The notes under the pieces were generated by a model. It saw only the letters and a list, made by a program, of their open reading frames with translations, was not told where the DNA came from and searched no databases. Below are positions 30,514 through 39,041 of a DNA stretch of 64,000 nt, piece after piece. Origin of the DNA: Lewinellaceae bacterium (GTDB lineage: Bacteria; Bacteroidota; Bacteroidia; Chitinophagales; Saprospiraceae); the NCBI GenBank assembly GCA_020636435.1, contig JACJXX010000002.1, positions 310,001 to 374,000 of the forward strand, written 5' to 3'. The position numbers and the translations under genes are program-made. How positions within the stretch are numbered: position 1 is the stretch's first letter; the number at the start of each line of letters is the position of its first letter.

Positions 30514-32343
30514 CTACGGGACGAACACCAGGCGAAAACCCTGGTCGGGAAAGCGAACCTCGGGGTCTTCGTAGTCGCGATCAGCCAGCCGGCAGCGAGA
30601 CGCAATGTAGAGCAACGAGCCACCGCGCAACACACGGTACCGACCCGATTCCGGCCCTCTCGGATCCTGGCTACCTTTACTTTGGGAATAGTAGTCTTTA
30701 TAATACCCATCCCAGCACCATTCCCAAACATTACCGCTCATGTCATACAGCCCCAGCTCGTTGCTTTTTTTCTCGCCAACGGGGTGGGTCTGAGAATTGG
30801 AATTATTACTGTACCACCCCACTTCGTCCAGCCTATTGCTCCCGGCATACTCGTATCCATTACTCTGCTGTCCTCCCCGGGCAGCATACTCCCATTCAGC
30901 CTCCGTCGGTAGCCTGTAACCGTTAGCCTTCCAATTGGGAGTTATATCCTTGCCGTTAATGGTATAAACCTCCTCCCGCCCTTCCTTACGGCTACGCCAG
31001 TTGCAGTACTCCACAGCATCATACCAACTTACATAAATCACCGGTCGCTTACCCCGCCCCCAGCCCTCATCTTTAGGCTTATCCCGTTTTGTAGCCTCAC
31101 AAAAAGCGTCATAATCATCGAAAGTGACAGGGTAAGTACCCATGAAGAAGCTGCTGACCGTCACCTTATGAGCACCAGATCCTTCCCCCATATCAAAGGA
31201 GCCGCCTTCCATAAAAACCATATCCTTTGGGGCTAAAGGCTGTTCCTTTACCGCAGGCTTTGGAGCAAGCACATCTGCTTTTAACGGTATCTCAGGTTCC
31301 GGATCAGCCCGCTCCTTCAACTCCTGTATCCGCCGGCGCGCTTCCCGGACATATTTCCCTTTGGGAGAATGACGAATATACCTCCGATACCCAACCACAG
31401 ACTTTGAGCCTGCTGCCTGCATCCAGGCTGCTTCATCCTGCTGTTCCAGTTCCTCCATCCGTTCCTCCGCCTCCTCCGCATGATGGCCATTGGGAAAAGC
31501 ATCGAGATAATCATCGTAGACAGCTACCGTATCGAGCGCTGCCGCTTTCTGCCAGGCTGCCTCATCCTCATCCGTCCTGGTAGAAAGGTGAAAGACAAAC
31601 TCCCCACCCACATCCCCAGTCTTAAACAACACCCCACCCACCGGCGTCTGCCGCGCATTATGCGGCGTCACCCGCTTCACATGCTGGATTAGCTCCGATG
31701 CCGGCACCAGGGGGCTGTTATTGGCATCCAGGTAACTCAGCAGCGCCTTGGCAAAGGGGCTATGATCGCCGTGCAGCCCATCCTCCACCGTCTCGATCTG
31801 CCCGGCCGCCAATGCCCAGCGGGAAGGCAACCCTTCCACCACCTCCGCCAGGGCGGTAGTATCCTTGCTGGCAAAAAGAGAACCGGAAAAACAGCTATCG
31901 ACGATCAGGAAGGTGTGGAAACTATTGATGGCCCGGATGCGGTTGACCAGGTTGGCATTAGAGAAGTAGTGCCAGACCGCCCCTGCAGGCGCTTCCACCG
32001 GCACCAGGTGGCCAGTCCGGTCGGAGCGGTCGTAAAAGCCATGGCCGGAGAAGTAGATCACCACATTATCCTGAGGCTGGACTTTTTGGCTGAGCTCCAC
32101 CAGATGGGTATAAAGGTTGGCGGCGGTAGCCTCCGGGTCAAATAAAGTAACAGTATGATCGGGCTGGAAACCATACTTCTCCTGCAGGATGCTAATCAGT
32201 TGTTCTGCATCCCGCACACAGTTGGAGAGTTTCGGGTGGTGTTGATACTCATTGATGGCAATAGTCAACAGATAGTTGGCGCCCGTAGGGCGAGAGCGCT
32301 TCGCTGCTTCTAATCCGATCCCTTTATCTTTACCCTTTGCCAT
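30514..32343 (-). CDS. Caspase-family (C14) protease fused to FGE-sulfatase/C-type-lectin domain
   Basis: A 609-residue protein. Residues ~20-250 form a caspase-like domain with catalytic His in VIYFSGHGFYD and Cys in LIVDSCFSG. Two ~35-residue repeats follow (DEAAWQKAA...YDDYLDAFPNG and DEAAWMQAA...YRRYIRHSPKG). From ~375 (MVFMEGGSFDMG) an FGE-sulfatase fold runs to the end: GYRLPTEAEWEYAARGG, GLYDMSGNVWEWCWDG, then RVLRGGS...GFRLVFVP. The end matches the layout of diversity-generating-retroelement variable proteins. It is a likely effector in a conflict or cell-death system together with the NACHT gene downstream (inference). No reverse transcriptase is present in the window. Confidence 0.85.
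   Translation of the reverse strand: MAKGKDKGIGLEAAKRSRPTGANYLLTIAINEYQHHPKLSNCVRDAEQLISILQEKYGFQPDHTVTLFDPEATAANLYTHLVELSQKVQPQDNVVIYFSGHGFYDRSDRTGHLVPVEAPAGAVWHYFSNANLVNRIRAINSFHTFLIVDSCFSGSLFASKDTTALAEVVEGLPSRWALAAGQIETVEDGLHGDHSPFAKALLSYLDANNSPLVPASELIQHVKRVTPHNARQTPVGGVLFKTGDVGGEFVFHLSTRTDEDEAAWQKAAALDTVAVYDDYLDAFPNGHHAEEAEERMEELEQQDEAAWMQAAGSKSVVGYRRYIRHSPKGKYVREARRRIQELKERADPEPEIPLKADVLAPKPAVKEQPLAPKDMVFMEGGSFDMGEGSGAHKVTVSSFFMGTYPVTFDDYDAFCEATKRDKPKDEGWGRGKRPVIYVSWYDAVEYCNWRSRKEGREEVYTINGKDITPNWKANGYRLPTEAEWEYAARGGQQSNGYEYAGSNRLDEVGWYSNNSNSQTHPVGEKKSNELGLYDMSGNVWEWCWDGYYKDYYSQSKGSQDPRGPESGRYRVLRGGSLLYIASRCRLADRDYEDPEVRFPDQGFRLVFVP
30532..30624 (-). other. Putative DGR variable region in the caspase-FGE protein
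   Basis: The segment fits RGGSxxxxAxxCRxAxRxxxxPxxRxxxxGFR. The x positions are L,L,Y,I / S,R / L / D / D,Y,E,D / E,V / F,P,D,Q. Most codons there (CTC, TAC, ATT, TCT, GAT, GAC, TAC, GAC, GTT, TTT, CCC, GAC) could each arise from AAC or AAT by changing only the adenines, as expected for mutagenic retrohoming. No template repeat or reverse transcriptase was found in this window, so this is an inference from pattern. Confidence 0.45.
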
Positions 32344-32576
32344 AGATGGTTTCCTGCTGGTAATGTTGGTGCAGGATGCAAAGTATTAAAATCCAGAGAA
32401 AATAGGGAGTCTCAAGAAAGAGTAATTGAAAGATGTTGTAAATTTGTCAGGCATTAACATTAAACAAATGCTGTCAATAATGGCCAAAGACGATGAAGGG
32501 AGAGCCTTCTCTCAGAAACTATAACTATGCAAGCCGCGTTATCAGTTAAAAGTTTACTTTTATTCAAAGCCCAATA

Positions 32577-32813
32577 ATGAAAACGGTAGTATTACACCCA
32601 TCCAGTCAAAAAGAATTCAACTTTCTGATAAGCCTGCTCGAGCAGTTGAAGGTTCCTTATGATGTTCAGGAAGAAATTTCTGAGGAACCGGAATGGGAGG
32701 GCAACACTATTGAAGAACTTTTCGGCAGCTGGAAATCGGATGAAAGTGGGGAAGAACTCATAAAGAAAATCTATTCTGCGCGGAATGATACGCCCCGAGA
32801 AGTAAGCTTATGA
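32577..32813 (+). CDS. Antitoxin of a PIN-toxin pair (DUF2683-like)
   Basis: A 78-residue acidic protein opening with MKTVVLHPSSQKEFNFLISL and ending in an interaction-like helix (EELIKKIYSARNDTPREVSL). It overlaps the toxin by 4 bp (ATGA at 32810-32813), a normal layout for an antitoxin-toxin operon. It should neutralise the PIN ribonuclease and bind its promoter, though no standard DNA-binding fold is evident. No further partners are seen. Confidence 0.7.
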   Translation: MKTVVLHPSSQKEFNFLISLLEQLKVPYDVQEEISEEPEWEGNTIEELFGSWKSDESGEELIKKIYSARNDTPREVSL

Positions 32814-33256
32814 AAAAATACCTCCTGGATACCGATATCTGCATTCATTTCCTCAAAGGCGAATATGAATTAGACCAACAAGTAAAGTCTGTAGGGCTAA
32901 ACAATTGCTTTCTCTCTGAAATAACGATACTGGAGCTTACCTATGGTGTCGAAAACAGCGATCCCAATTACAAAGCTGGCCATGAAAAAGCCTTACAAAA
33001 CCTGAAACAAAAGTTCCAGGAAAGGATCATTCCCATCAATAGTTGCTTCTCAACTTATGCCCAGGAAAAAGTACGCCTAAGAAGGGCAGGAACCCCAATA
33101 GGCGAATTTGATTTGCTAATTGGATGTAGTGCAATAGCCAATAGCCTAGTAATTGTTACCAATAAGGCACGAGGAAAGAATAAAGTGTTCAATTATGGGG
33201 CAGTAATTTTTGTGCCAGGCAAGGCGCGAAGAATGAGGATAGCCAAAGCTACCTGA
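32810..33256 (+). CDS. vapC: VapC-like PIN toxin with element-derived C-terminus
   Basis: A 148-residue frame. Residues 1-118 are a PIN domain: LLDTDICIHFLKG (first acidic residue), ISEITILELTYGVE, and GTPIGEFDLLIGCSAIA, ending LVIVTN. From residue 119 the sequence comes from the inserted miniature element (KARGKNKVFNYG...) and stops at 33256. Removing the element and one TAA duplication restores VTNNTREFSRLSNLNIENW, the classical VapC ending. The original protein would have had about 139 residues. The missing NTREF segment carries conserved PIN residues, so ribonuclease activity is doubtful. Confidence 0.85.
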   Translation: MKKYLLDTDICIHFLKGEYELDQQVKSVGLNNCFLSEITILELTYGVENSDPNYKAGHEKALQNLKQKFQERIIPINSCFSTYAQEKVRLRRAGTPIGEFDLLIGCSAIANSLVIVTNKARGKNKVFNYGAVIFVPGKARRMRIAKAT

Positions 33257-33324
33257 GTGATGAGCAACGCAGCATGGCGCAAAAAGGACAAGCCAGAATG
33301 GACAGTTTATTCTTTCGTCGTGCC
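33166..33324. mobile_element. 159-bp miniature element inserted in vapC
   Basis: The ends GGCACGAGGAAAGAATAAA and (as complement) GGCACGACGAAAGAATAAA are inverted. TAA lies on both sides (33163-33165 and 33325-33327). It is matched by 37451-37609 in opposite orientation with one base difference in 159. The 3-bp TWA duplication is typical of IS5/IS1031- or PIF-Harbinger-like transposition (established knowledge; here inferred). No transposase is encoded. Confidence 0.9.
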
Positions 33325-33391
33325 TAATACCAGAGAATTTTCCCGTCTCTCGAACCTCAATATTGAAAATTGGATCTCAAAAAAAAAGTAG
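33325..33391 (+). pseudogene. Displaced 3' end of vapC
   Basis: After the element, NTREFSRLSNLNIENWISKKK and a TAG at 33389 follow in the frame that would continue the vapC domain. It is the severed tail of the gene at 32810 and lacks its own start. Confidence 0.8.
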
Positions 33392-33473
33392 CAGTACGCA
33401 TCCATAAATAAAGCCCGGCACCAGCCGATAGGCTTCGAACTACTACACGCTAGTCAACAACCACAGACCTTTC

Positions 33474-36400
33474 CTAAAAAAAGAAAGCACCGGTGATATT
33501 GACCCTATTGGACTTATTATCCCCCCGGAACACAATGGCATTGACCACAAACATATCGAAGGGGCTGAACCACAGCCCGCCGCCGTAGGCGTAATGCCAA
33601 GTGTCGGACTCCTCTTTTTCCAGCCAGACCCTGCCGTGGTCGAAGCCGGCGGTAAGGCCCAAAGAGAACGGCACAGCCGGGTTGTTGGAGCTGAGCAGCT
33701 TCAGCCGCAGGTCGATATTCTGGTAAAAAGCGGTGGTGCCGACAAAGCGGTTGCGGCGGAAGCCGCGGAAGTTGGCGCCCGGCCCCGGGCCGCTGAGCAT
33801 GGCCCCCTGATAAAATTCGTACTCGTTGGTGAACCGGTGCTGGAAGCCAAAGCGGGTGGCAAAAACGAGATTGCGGGCCCGGTCCAGGTTTTGATAGGCG
33901 GAGAAAGAGGCATTCAGGTAGGGAAAGCTCTTGTCGACATCGTTCAGCTGGTGTTTATAGCCGACATCCAGGAAGATGCCGATGCCGCGGGCGGGCAGAG
34001 CGGGGTTGTCCAGGTTGCGGTAGTCCAGCATCACCCGAAAACCCAGCAAATCCTGGCCGTTGAAGAACGTTTCGCCCAGGCTATCCCCGACCTCATCGAT
34101 GTAACGGCCTTTAGTCCGCTCGATGCCGAAGGATTCAAAGGTGGGGCCGATCAGGAAGCGGGACTGGCTGTTGAGCCGACGGCCGATGGAGGGAATAAAA
34201 CGGTACAGGCGCTGCCGGACCCGGTTGAAATCCAGGGCCCCGTCTTCGATCTCTGCTTCCGGGTTTACGCTGTCGTTGCCTAAGCCATAGAAGTTGATCG
34301 AATACAGCGGGGTTTGCACCAGCCCGTCCAGCGAAAGCTCCCACTTGCCGAACAGGTTGATGAACTCGCTGGAGTATTCGATGGAAAAGCCGCCGGTGGC
34401 CAGGGCGTAGCTGGCTTTCAGGTTGTGCTGAGAAGCGAAAGGCGACTTTTTAAACCCATAGGCGGTGTACTGCCCGAACAGGCCCACCAGCAGGCCGTCG
34501 TCGGGGTTGAACCCGATGGAAGGCAGGGTGCTGAAATAGTTGAAACTGTGGTCGATGGTGCGCCGGTTGTAGGTGTTATAACTGGGGTCTTTTTTAAATT
34601 TGGCGACGGATTCCTGACCGAGTTCCACTTTGTTGTTTTCCTTTTTCGTATCGTAGTAGATCGCACGTTTTGCTTCTTCCAACACCTCTGATTTATCGAT
34701 AAAGGTATCTTCCCCCAGGCCGCCGACCACCCGGACCAGGATGGCTTTCTCGGCCCGGCCGGTAAATTCGAAAATATCGTCGTCATCCAAACCGTAGAGG
34801 GTGATCTCCTTGGTTTCATCATAATCGAAGGTGCGCCCGAAGAAGAGGAACTCCTTTTCTCCCTTGTCGTTGGTGTCGTATACGCGGATGCGGGTCTTTC
34901 CTTCGGGCAGTCGTTCTATGGTGAAGAGGTCTTTTTCGGAAGTGCCCACCACCTCCACTTTTTTGGCCATGTATTTGTAATACTTCCGGGCCATTTCCAT
35001 GAGGTTGTCCCGGCGGGCTTTCAGCTTTCGGACGATATCATCTCCGTTGAGAGCGTAAACGGCAGGGGGCCAGCTCTGCCGGAAAGCCGCTTCGATGCGT
35101 TCGTCGGTCACCGCTTGCTGAATGCGGCGCACTTCTTCTTCCCAGGTACTCCAGTCCGCTCCGGTGAGGAAGCTGCGGTCAAAGTGCCGGGCGTTGTAGA
35201 CCTGCCATTGTATGCGCTTGGTCTTCTCCTTAAAGATCATCAGCTTTTTGATGTCGGGAGAAGTGCCGCGGGCGATGCCGAGCAGCAGGCCGTCGTATTT
35301 GCACAAGGCCTGGTCGCGGTCGCGGGGAATGGGGCGGTAGTACTCGTATTTGCCCTCGTCGATCTCCGCCCACCGCCACTGGTCGTCGTGGCGGTCCCAG
35401 TCGCCGATCAGGACGTCGAAGAGGCGGGAGCGCACTACCCAGCGGTAGTCGATCAGGCGGTCGTGTTTCCCCAACACTTCTCCGAGCATATCGGAGGTGG
35501 AAAGAATCTCTTTGGAATTGCCGAACTGCGGGGTGTCCTCCCAAACATCATCGTCGGGGCGTTCTTCCAGCAGGTACAGCGAATTGGCAAACTCGTCGTT
35601 GTAGATGCCTAGTTCGCGCTGGGCAGGGAGGTAGACCAACTGAGGATCGGTGTAATAAATGCCCACCGCATCGGCCAGTTTGGCAGCGGGAATGGCGGAC
35701 AAGGGGTGAGAGGCGCTGAAGTTGTCTCGTATCACCTCCGTGACGAAAGATTCGTTGAAGGGGTAGCCCAGAGTTCGGGTGGGGTCTTTGTCGATGGAAC
35801 GGACGACGTACTGCTTGCCGTCTTTGGTTTCCAAGCGCAGCGAGTTGGTCTGATAGCCGCCCCCTCTTTTGACGGGCTTAACGCCGCCTTTAAATTCTTT
35901 CAGCTTCAGCGTAGGCACCTTCACTACCGCGTTGTACACATCCCGGTAGTGTTCTCCCCAGAAGAAATCCCATAGCTTGCCTTTTTTAAAATCGATCCGG
36001 CTAAGGGGCATTTCCAGGCTATCGGGGATGGGCGGAAAATCTTCGGCTACTTCCTCCACAATATCGGGCAGGGGGCCCTTCACCTGCTTGCGGTACACTA
36101 CGCGGCCGGTAGTTCCATCCCCTTCCGGGATCCAGTACTGTATCCAGGCCGAGCCGTCTTCGTAGAAATCCAGTTGAGTAAAACCCCGATGGCCGTAGGC
36201 GAATTCCGTGCCTTTGCCCAGGCGGGAGGGGCTTTCCTTGCTGCCGGCCCCACTGACGATAAAGAACTGCTCGTCCTGCTCCGTATACTGCAGGTTGTGC
36301 TCATGGCCGGAGGCGATGAAAAAGTGGCCGTTCTTGCGGGCGGCGCCGATGACAATATTGGCCAGCTCCCGGTATTTGGGGTGGCTGGCGTCCTGAGGAT

Positions 36401-37229
36401 GCCCGACCGTGCCCCGCAGGAACTGGACTACAGAACCCAGCACGGGCAGCGGAACCCAGAGGTTGTGGTTGAGGTCCGTCAGGGGGAAAATGTGTTGCTT
36501 CAGGGTAAAATCGCCACCGTGCGGCCCGTTGGTGTAAGGCGGGTGATGCATGGCAATGATCATGTTCTTGTTGCGGTTGCCTTTGATGGCCTCTTCGACG
36601 TATTCCTGGAATACATCGCGGCTCTTCACCTCGCAGCCGTCGTTGATCTCGCTGTGGCCGTCCCAGTTTTCAATGTACCATTGGGAGTCGATCAGGACAA
36701 TCACCAGGTTTTCCGACAGATCGACCTCCTGAGGGTCTCCGCAGCCCGGATTGGGCAGCACCACATCTTTTCGGTCGAGGTATTTTTCAATAAACTTCTT
36801 TTCGCGGTCCAGCCCGTCGATGCCATATTCGTACCAGTCGTGGTTGCCGAGGATGAAAAAAACCTTGCCTTCGTAGCCTTTCAGCACCTCCAGCTGGGCT
36901 TCCAGGCGGGCTTCGTCCGCAGCCCGGTCCGGCCCGTCTTTCGGGGCCATGCCGTTGGGGTAGATATTGTCGCCCAGGTAAACCACCGAACTCTTTTTGC
37001 CGGCCTGGCGGAGTTTTTCTCCCATGAGGATCAGGGCAGGAGAGGTTTTGCCATCCACCAGTTCTCCGGCGTCGCCGACCAGAAAAACGGAATGCTCGAG
37101 CTTTAGTTCCGGCCCGGGCGTATTGGCTTCCCAGCCCTGGGCTTCCCGGGAGTAGTGGATTTTGTAATCGGCGCAGGAATTCAACACCAAAACGCCGATG
37201 ATCAACAGGTACCCTTTAAAGGTTTTCAT
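33474..37229 (-). CDS. Lipoprotein metallophosphatase fused to outer-membrane beta-barrel
   Basis: A 1,251-residue protein from MKTFKGYLL. A lipoprotein signal ends in VLVLNSC. Residues ~45-330 are a calcineurin-like phosphoesterase with FLVGDAGE, VVYLGDNIYP, FFILGNHDWYEYG, MHHPPYTNG and ASGHEHN, giving all metal ligands. A middle part of ~400 residues of unclear fold precedes a BamA/TamA-like 16-strand-type barrel (FATRFGFQHRF, LSGPGPGANFRGFRRNRF) ending in aromatic ITGAFFF. Attached to the outer membrane; its reaction on phosphoester substrates is unknown. The gene lies between two inverted copies of the 159-bp element. Confidence 0.85.
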   Translation of the reverse strand: MKTFKGYLLIIGVLVLNSCADYKIHYSREAQGWEANTPGPELKLEHSVFLVGDAGELVDGKTSPALILMGEKLRQAGKKSSVVYLGDNIYPNGMAPKDGPDRAADEARLEAQLEVLKGYEGKVFFILGNHDWYEYGIDGLDREKKFIEKYLDRKDVVLPNPGCGDPQEVDLSENLVIVLIDSQWYIENWDGHSEINDGCEVKSRDVFQEYVEEAIKGNRNKNMIIAMHHPPYTNGPHGGDFTLKQHIFPLTDLNHNLWVPLPVLGSVVQFLRGTVGHPQDASHPKYRELANIVIGAARKNGHFFIASGHEHNLQYTEQDEQFFIVSGAGSKESPSRLGKGTEFAYGHRGFTQLDFYEDGSAWIQYWIPEGDGTTGRVVYRKQVKGPLPDIVEEVAEDFPPIPDSLEMPLSRIDFKKGKLWDFFWGEHYRDVYNAVVKVPTLKLKEFKGGVKPVKRGGGYQTNSLRLETKDGKQYVVRSIDKDPTRTLGYPFNESFVTEVIRDNFSASHPLSAIPAAKLADAVGIYYTDPQLVYLPAQRELGIYNDEFANSLYLLEERPDDDVWEDTPQFGNSKEILSTSDMLGEVLGKHDRLIDYRWVVRSRLFDVLIGDWDRHDDQWRWAEIDEGKYEYYRPIPRDRDQALCKYDGLLLGIARGTSPDIKKLMIFKEKTKRIQWQVYNARHFDRSFLTGADWSTWEEEVRRIQQAVTDERIEAAFRQSWPPAVYALNGDDIVRKLKARRDNLMEMARKYYKYMAKKVEVVGTSEKDLFTIERLPEGKTRIRVYDTNDKGEKEFLFFGRTFDYDETKEITLYGLDDDDIFEFTGRAEKAILVRVVGGLGEDTFIDKSEVLEEAKRAIYYDTKKENNKVELGQESVAKFKKDPSYNTYNRRTIDHSFNYFSTLPSIGFNPDDGLLVGLFGQYTAYGFKKSPFASQHNLKASYALATGGFSIEYSSEFINLFGKWELSLDGLVQTPLYSINFYGLGNDSVNPEAEIEDGALDFNRVRQRLYRFIPSIGRRLNSQSRFLIGPTFESFGIERTKGRYIDEVGDSLGETFFNGQDLLGFRVMLDYRNLDNPALPARGIGIFLDVGYKHQLNDVDKSFPYLNASFSAYQNLDRARNLVFATRFGFQHRFTNEYEFYQGAMLSGPGPGANFRGFRRNRFVGTTAFYQNIDLRLKLLSSNNPAVPFSLGLTAGFDHGRVWLEKEESDTWHYAYGGGLWFSPFDMFVVNAIVFRGDNKSNRVNITGAFFF

Positions 37230-37352
37230 AGTATGGACAGTAGGTTTTGCGATCTTTGACAACCAAAATATATGGTTTTATTTCCGGGAATGAAGTTAAG
37301 AAAACAGAACGGGGATTGGTTGTTTTGGTTTAAAAATTATGTCTTGCCTACC

Positions 37353-37655
37353 TTAAATCAACTGCACATCAGTTATCACCTCCACCACTGCCGGGCCATC
37401 GTGCCGGAAAGCCTGCTGCATAGCCGCCGACAATTGGACCGCTTCTGTTAGGCACGACGAAAGAATAAACTGTCCATTCTGGCTTGTACTTTTTGCGCCA
37501 TGCTGCGTTGCTCATCACTCAGGTAGCTTTGGCTATCCTCATTCTTCGCGCCTTGCCTGGCACAAAAATTACTGCCCCATAATTGAACACTTTATTCTTT
37601 CCTCGTGCCTTACCCGTATACCCAGGGCACCGCAGGAACGGGCATATTCCGCAAA
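37353..37655 (-). pseudogene. 3' fragment of a thiamine-diphosphate enzyme gene, split by element
   Basis: The reverse strand reads FAEYARSCGALGIRV (37655 to ~37611), then the 159-bp element, then TEAVQLSAAMQQAFRHDGPA and VVEVITDVQLI with stop at 37353. Joined over a TAA duplication these give the normal C-terminus of the acetolactate-synthase/pyruvate-oxidase family (FAxYAxxCGAxGIRV...). All upstream domains are missing, so this is a dead relic. Confidence 0.7.
37451..37609. mobile_element. 159-bp miniature element, inverted copy 2
   Basis: It is the reverse of 33166-33324 with one mismatch. TTA flanks it on both sides (37448-37450, 37610-37612). It splits the thiamine-enzyme fragment so that removal restores GIRVTEAVQL. 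Confidence 0.9.
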
Positions 37656-37674
37656 TAGGTTTGGCGCAAAGAAT

Positions 37675-38691
37675 TTAAAAATAAACATCCCGGTCATCAT
37701 CCGTAATGCAAGGAATCTGCCGGGGGTTGATGCCCAGGTGCAGGATGCGGCTGCCGGTTTGGTTGATGGGGCTGATGCTCTTGCCGATGACGATGCCGTC
37801 TTCCGGGGTTAGATAAGTCTTGCTGACTTTGCCAAAGATATTTCTGACCACCGCCATGGGGTTGTCCTTTTTGACCATGTCACGGACCTTTGGCAAGACT
37901 TCCAGTATGCCTCCTTCGTCGGTATAAATCCAGTAAGAACGCTCGCACAAGGTGGTGGAAACGGCCGGGCACAGTATTTCTCCATCCAGCATGTCCAGGT
38001 CGTAGAGGATGTTGCGAATGCCGACCAGGGCGTCTTCGATGACCCCGGCCTGAAAGACGTGAGGATCCCGAAGCTCGAGGGTAATGGCGTGGATGCCCAG
38101 GTCGCTGGCTGCCCCGCGGAAGGTGCCGTCATTGGGCGGGTTGTGGAGGATGATGTCCGGATTTTGCAGCCGGGCCATGCGGGCGGTTGCCGGGGTGGAC
38201 ATATCGGCGCGGATGTACCAGGAGTTGACCCGCCCGAAGCTGGCGGTGTGCAGGTCGACCAGATAATTCAAAGGCCGCAGCACCTTGTTGATTACCCGAT
38301 AAATGTAAACCTCGCTGAGGTTGCCCCTTTTGCTGCCGGGAGCGATGCGGTTGAGGTCCGTGCCGTCGTTGAACTTGCGTTGTTCCAGCAACAGGCCGGG
38401 CACGTTCATGACCAGGCCGCCGATGACCGTGCCCCGGAGCTGCTCCACATCCAGCTCCCGGAACAGGCGCTGGATGACCGGAATGCCGTTGAGCTCGTTG
38501 CCGTGAATGGCGGCGGTAAGGCCCAGCGTTGGGCCGTCTTTTTTTCCCCGGGCGACAATGACCGGAATACGGACCGGTTCGCCGATGCCGTTGTTGATGA
38601 TGTGCAGCCAATAGTGCCGGACAGCCCCTTTCGGCGTACGGCCGATCTCCAGTTGGAGCATCTGTTCCGCAGTGCTATTCCATTCTGTCAT
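37675..38691 (-). CDS. Succinylglutamate desuccinylase/aspartoacylase-family protein
   Basis: About 338 residues from MTEWNSTAEQ. The zinc ligands appear in AAIHGNELNGIPV (HxxE) and YLVDLHTASFG (His). ITLELRDPHVF provides the catalytic Glu. A C-terminal beta domain follows (GGILEVLPKVRD). The fold belongs to the M14-like AstE/AspA family, which deacylates N-acyl amino acids or related amides; the exact substrate is unknown. An earlier ATG (38727) exists but gives no family similarity. It stands alone, with the thiamine-enzyme relic just past its 3' end. Confidence 0.85.
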   Translation of the reverse strand: MTEWNSTAEQMLQLEIGRTPKGAVRHYWLHIINNGIGEPVRIPVIVARGKKDGPTLGLTAAIHGNELNGIPVIQRLFRELDVEQLRGTVIGGLVMNVPGLLLEQRKFNDGTDLNRIAPGSKRGNLSEVYIYRVINKVLRPLNYLVDLHTASFGRVNSWYIRADMSTPATARMARLQNPDIILHNPPNDGTFRGAASDLGIHAITLELRDPHVFQAGVIEDALVGIRNILYDLDMLDGEILCPAVSTTLCERSYWIYTDEGGILEVLPKVRDMVKKDNPMAVVRNIFGKVSKTYLTPEDGIVIGKSISPINQTGSRILHLGINPRQIPCITDDDRDVYF

Positions 38692-38783
38692 GGATAAATG
38701 GGTTGGAAATGTTGAAACCTGCTGCAATCTCGCAGAATGTTCGCAAAATAAGTGTTACAACGGTAACAGGGTAGGCTGTGGAC

Positions 38784-38820
38784 AAAAAAAAAGCAGCCTT
38801 GGGAGAATGCCCAAGGCTGC
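38784..38820 (-). terminator. Strong terminator for the small basic protein gene
   Basis: GCAGCCTTGGG (38793-38803) pairs with CCCAAGGCTGC (38810-38820), preceded by A-run 38784-38792, which on the reverse strand is a 9-T tail. It is placed to end the transcript of the gene at 38886-39041. Confidence 0.85.
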
Positions 38821-38885
38821 AACTTTACACTCACTAGTTTATGAAACTTTAAGCCAACGTCAAAAACAATTATTATTCACTTAAC

Positions 38886-39041
38886 CTAAGTATTCGGTTC
38901 TTTATTGCCTTTTTGATAATATTTTTCCGTTAAATATTTCTTAAAGGCACGAGCGTTTTTTTTAACTGCTTCTGCAAAAAAGCCTGCTGTATTTCGTTTT
39001 ATCCTGCCGGCTTTGCGCTCTGTGTTTTTTATTACGGTCAT
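38886..39041 (-). CDS. Small basic protein, unknown function
   Basis: A 51-residue protein: it opens with MTVIKNTERKAGRIKRNTAG and includes FFAEAVKKNARAFKKYLTEKYYQKG. It is rich in Lys and Arg, with amphipathic character. It is not recognised as a known family. A strong terminator starts ~65 bp past its stop, supporting a real transcript. The start at 39041 gives the most compact frame; an earlier ATG at 39104 adds a less protein-like stretch. Confidence 0.5.
   Translation of the reverse strand: MTVIKNTERKAGRIKRNTAGFFAEAVKKNARAFKKYLTEKYYQKGNKEPNT

Noticed and set aside
33594..34283. 229-codon + strand frame over the barrel part of the metallophosphatase
   Set aside because: Antisense mirror of a strongly supported gene.
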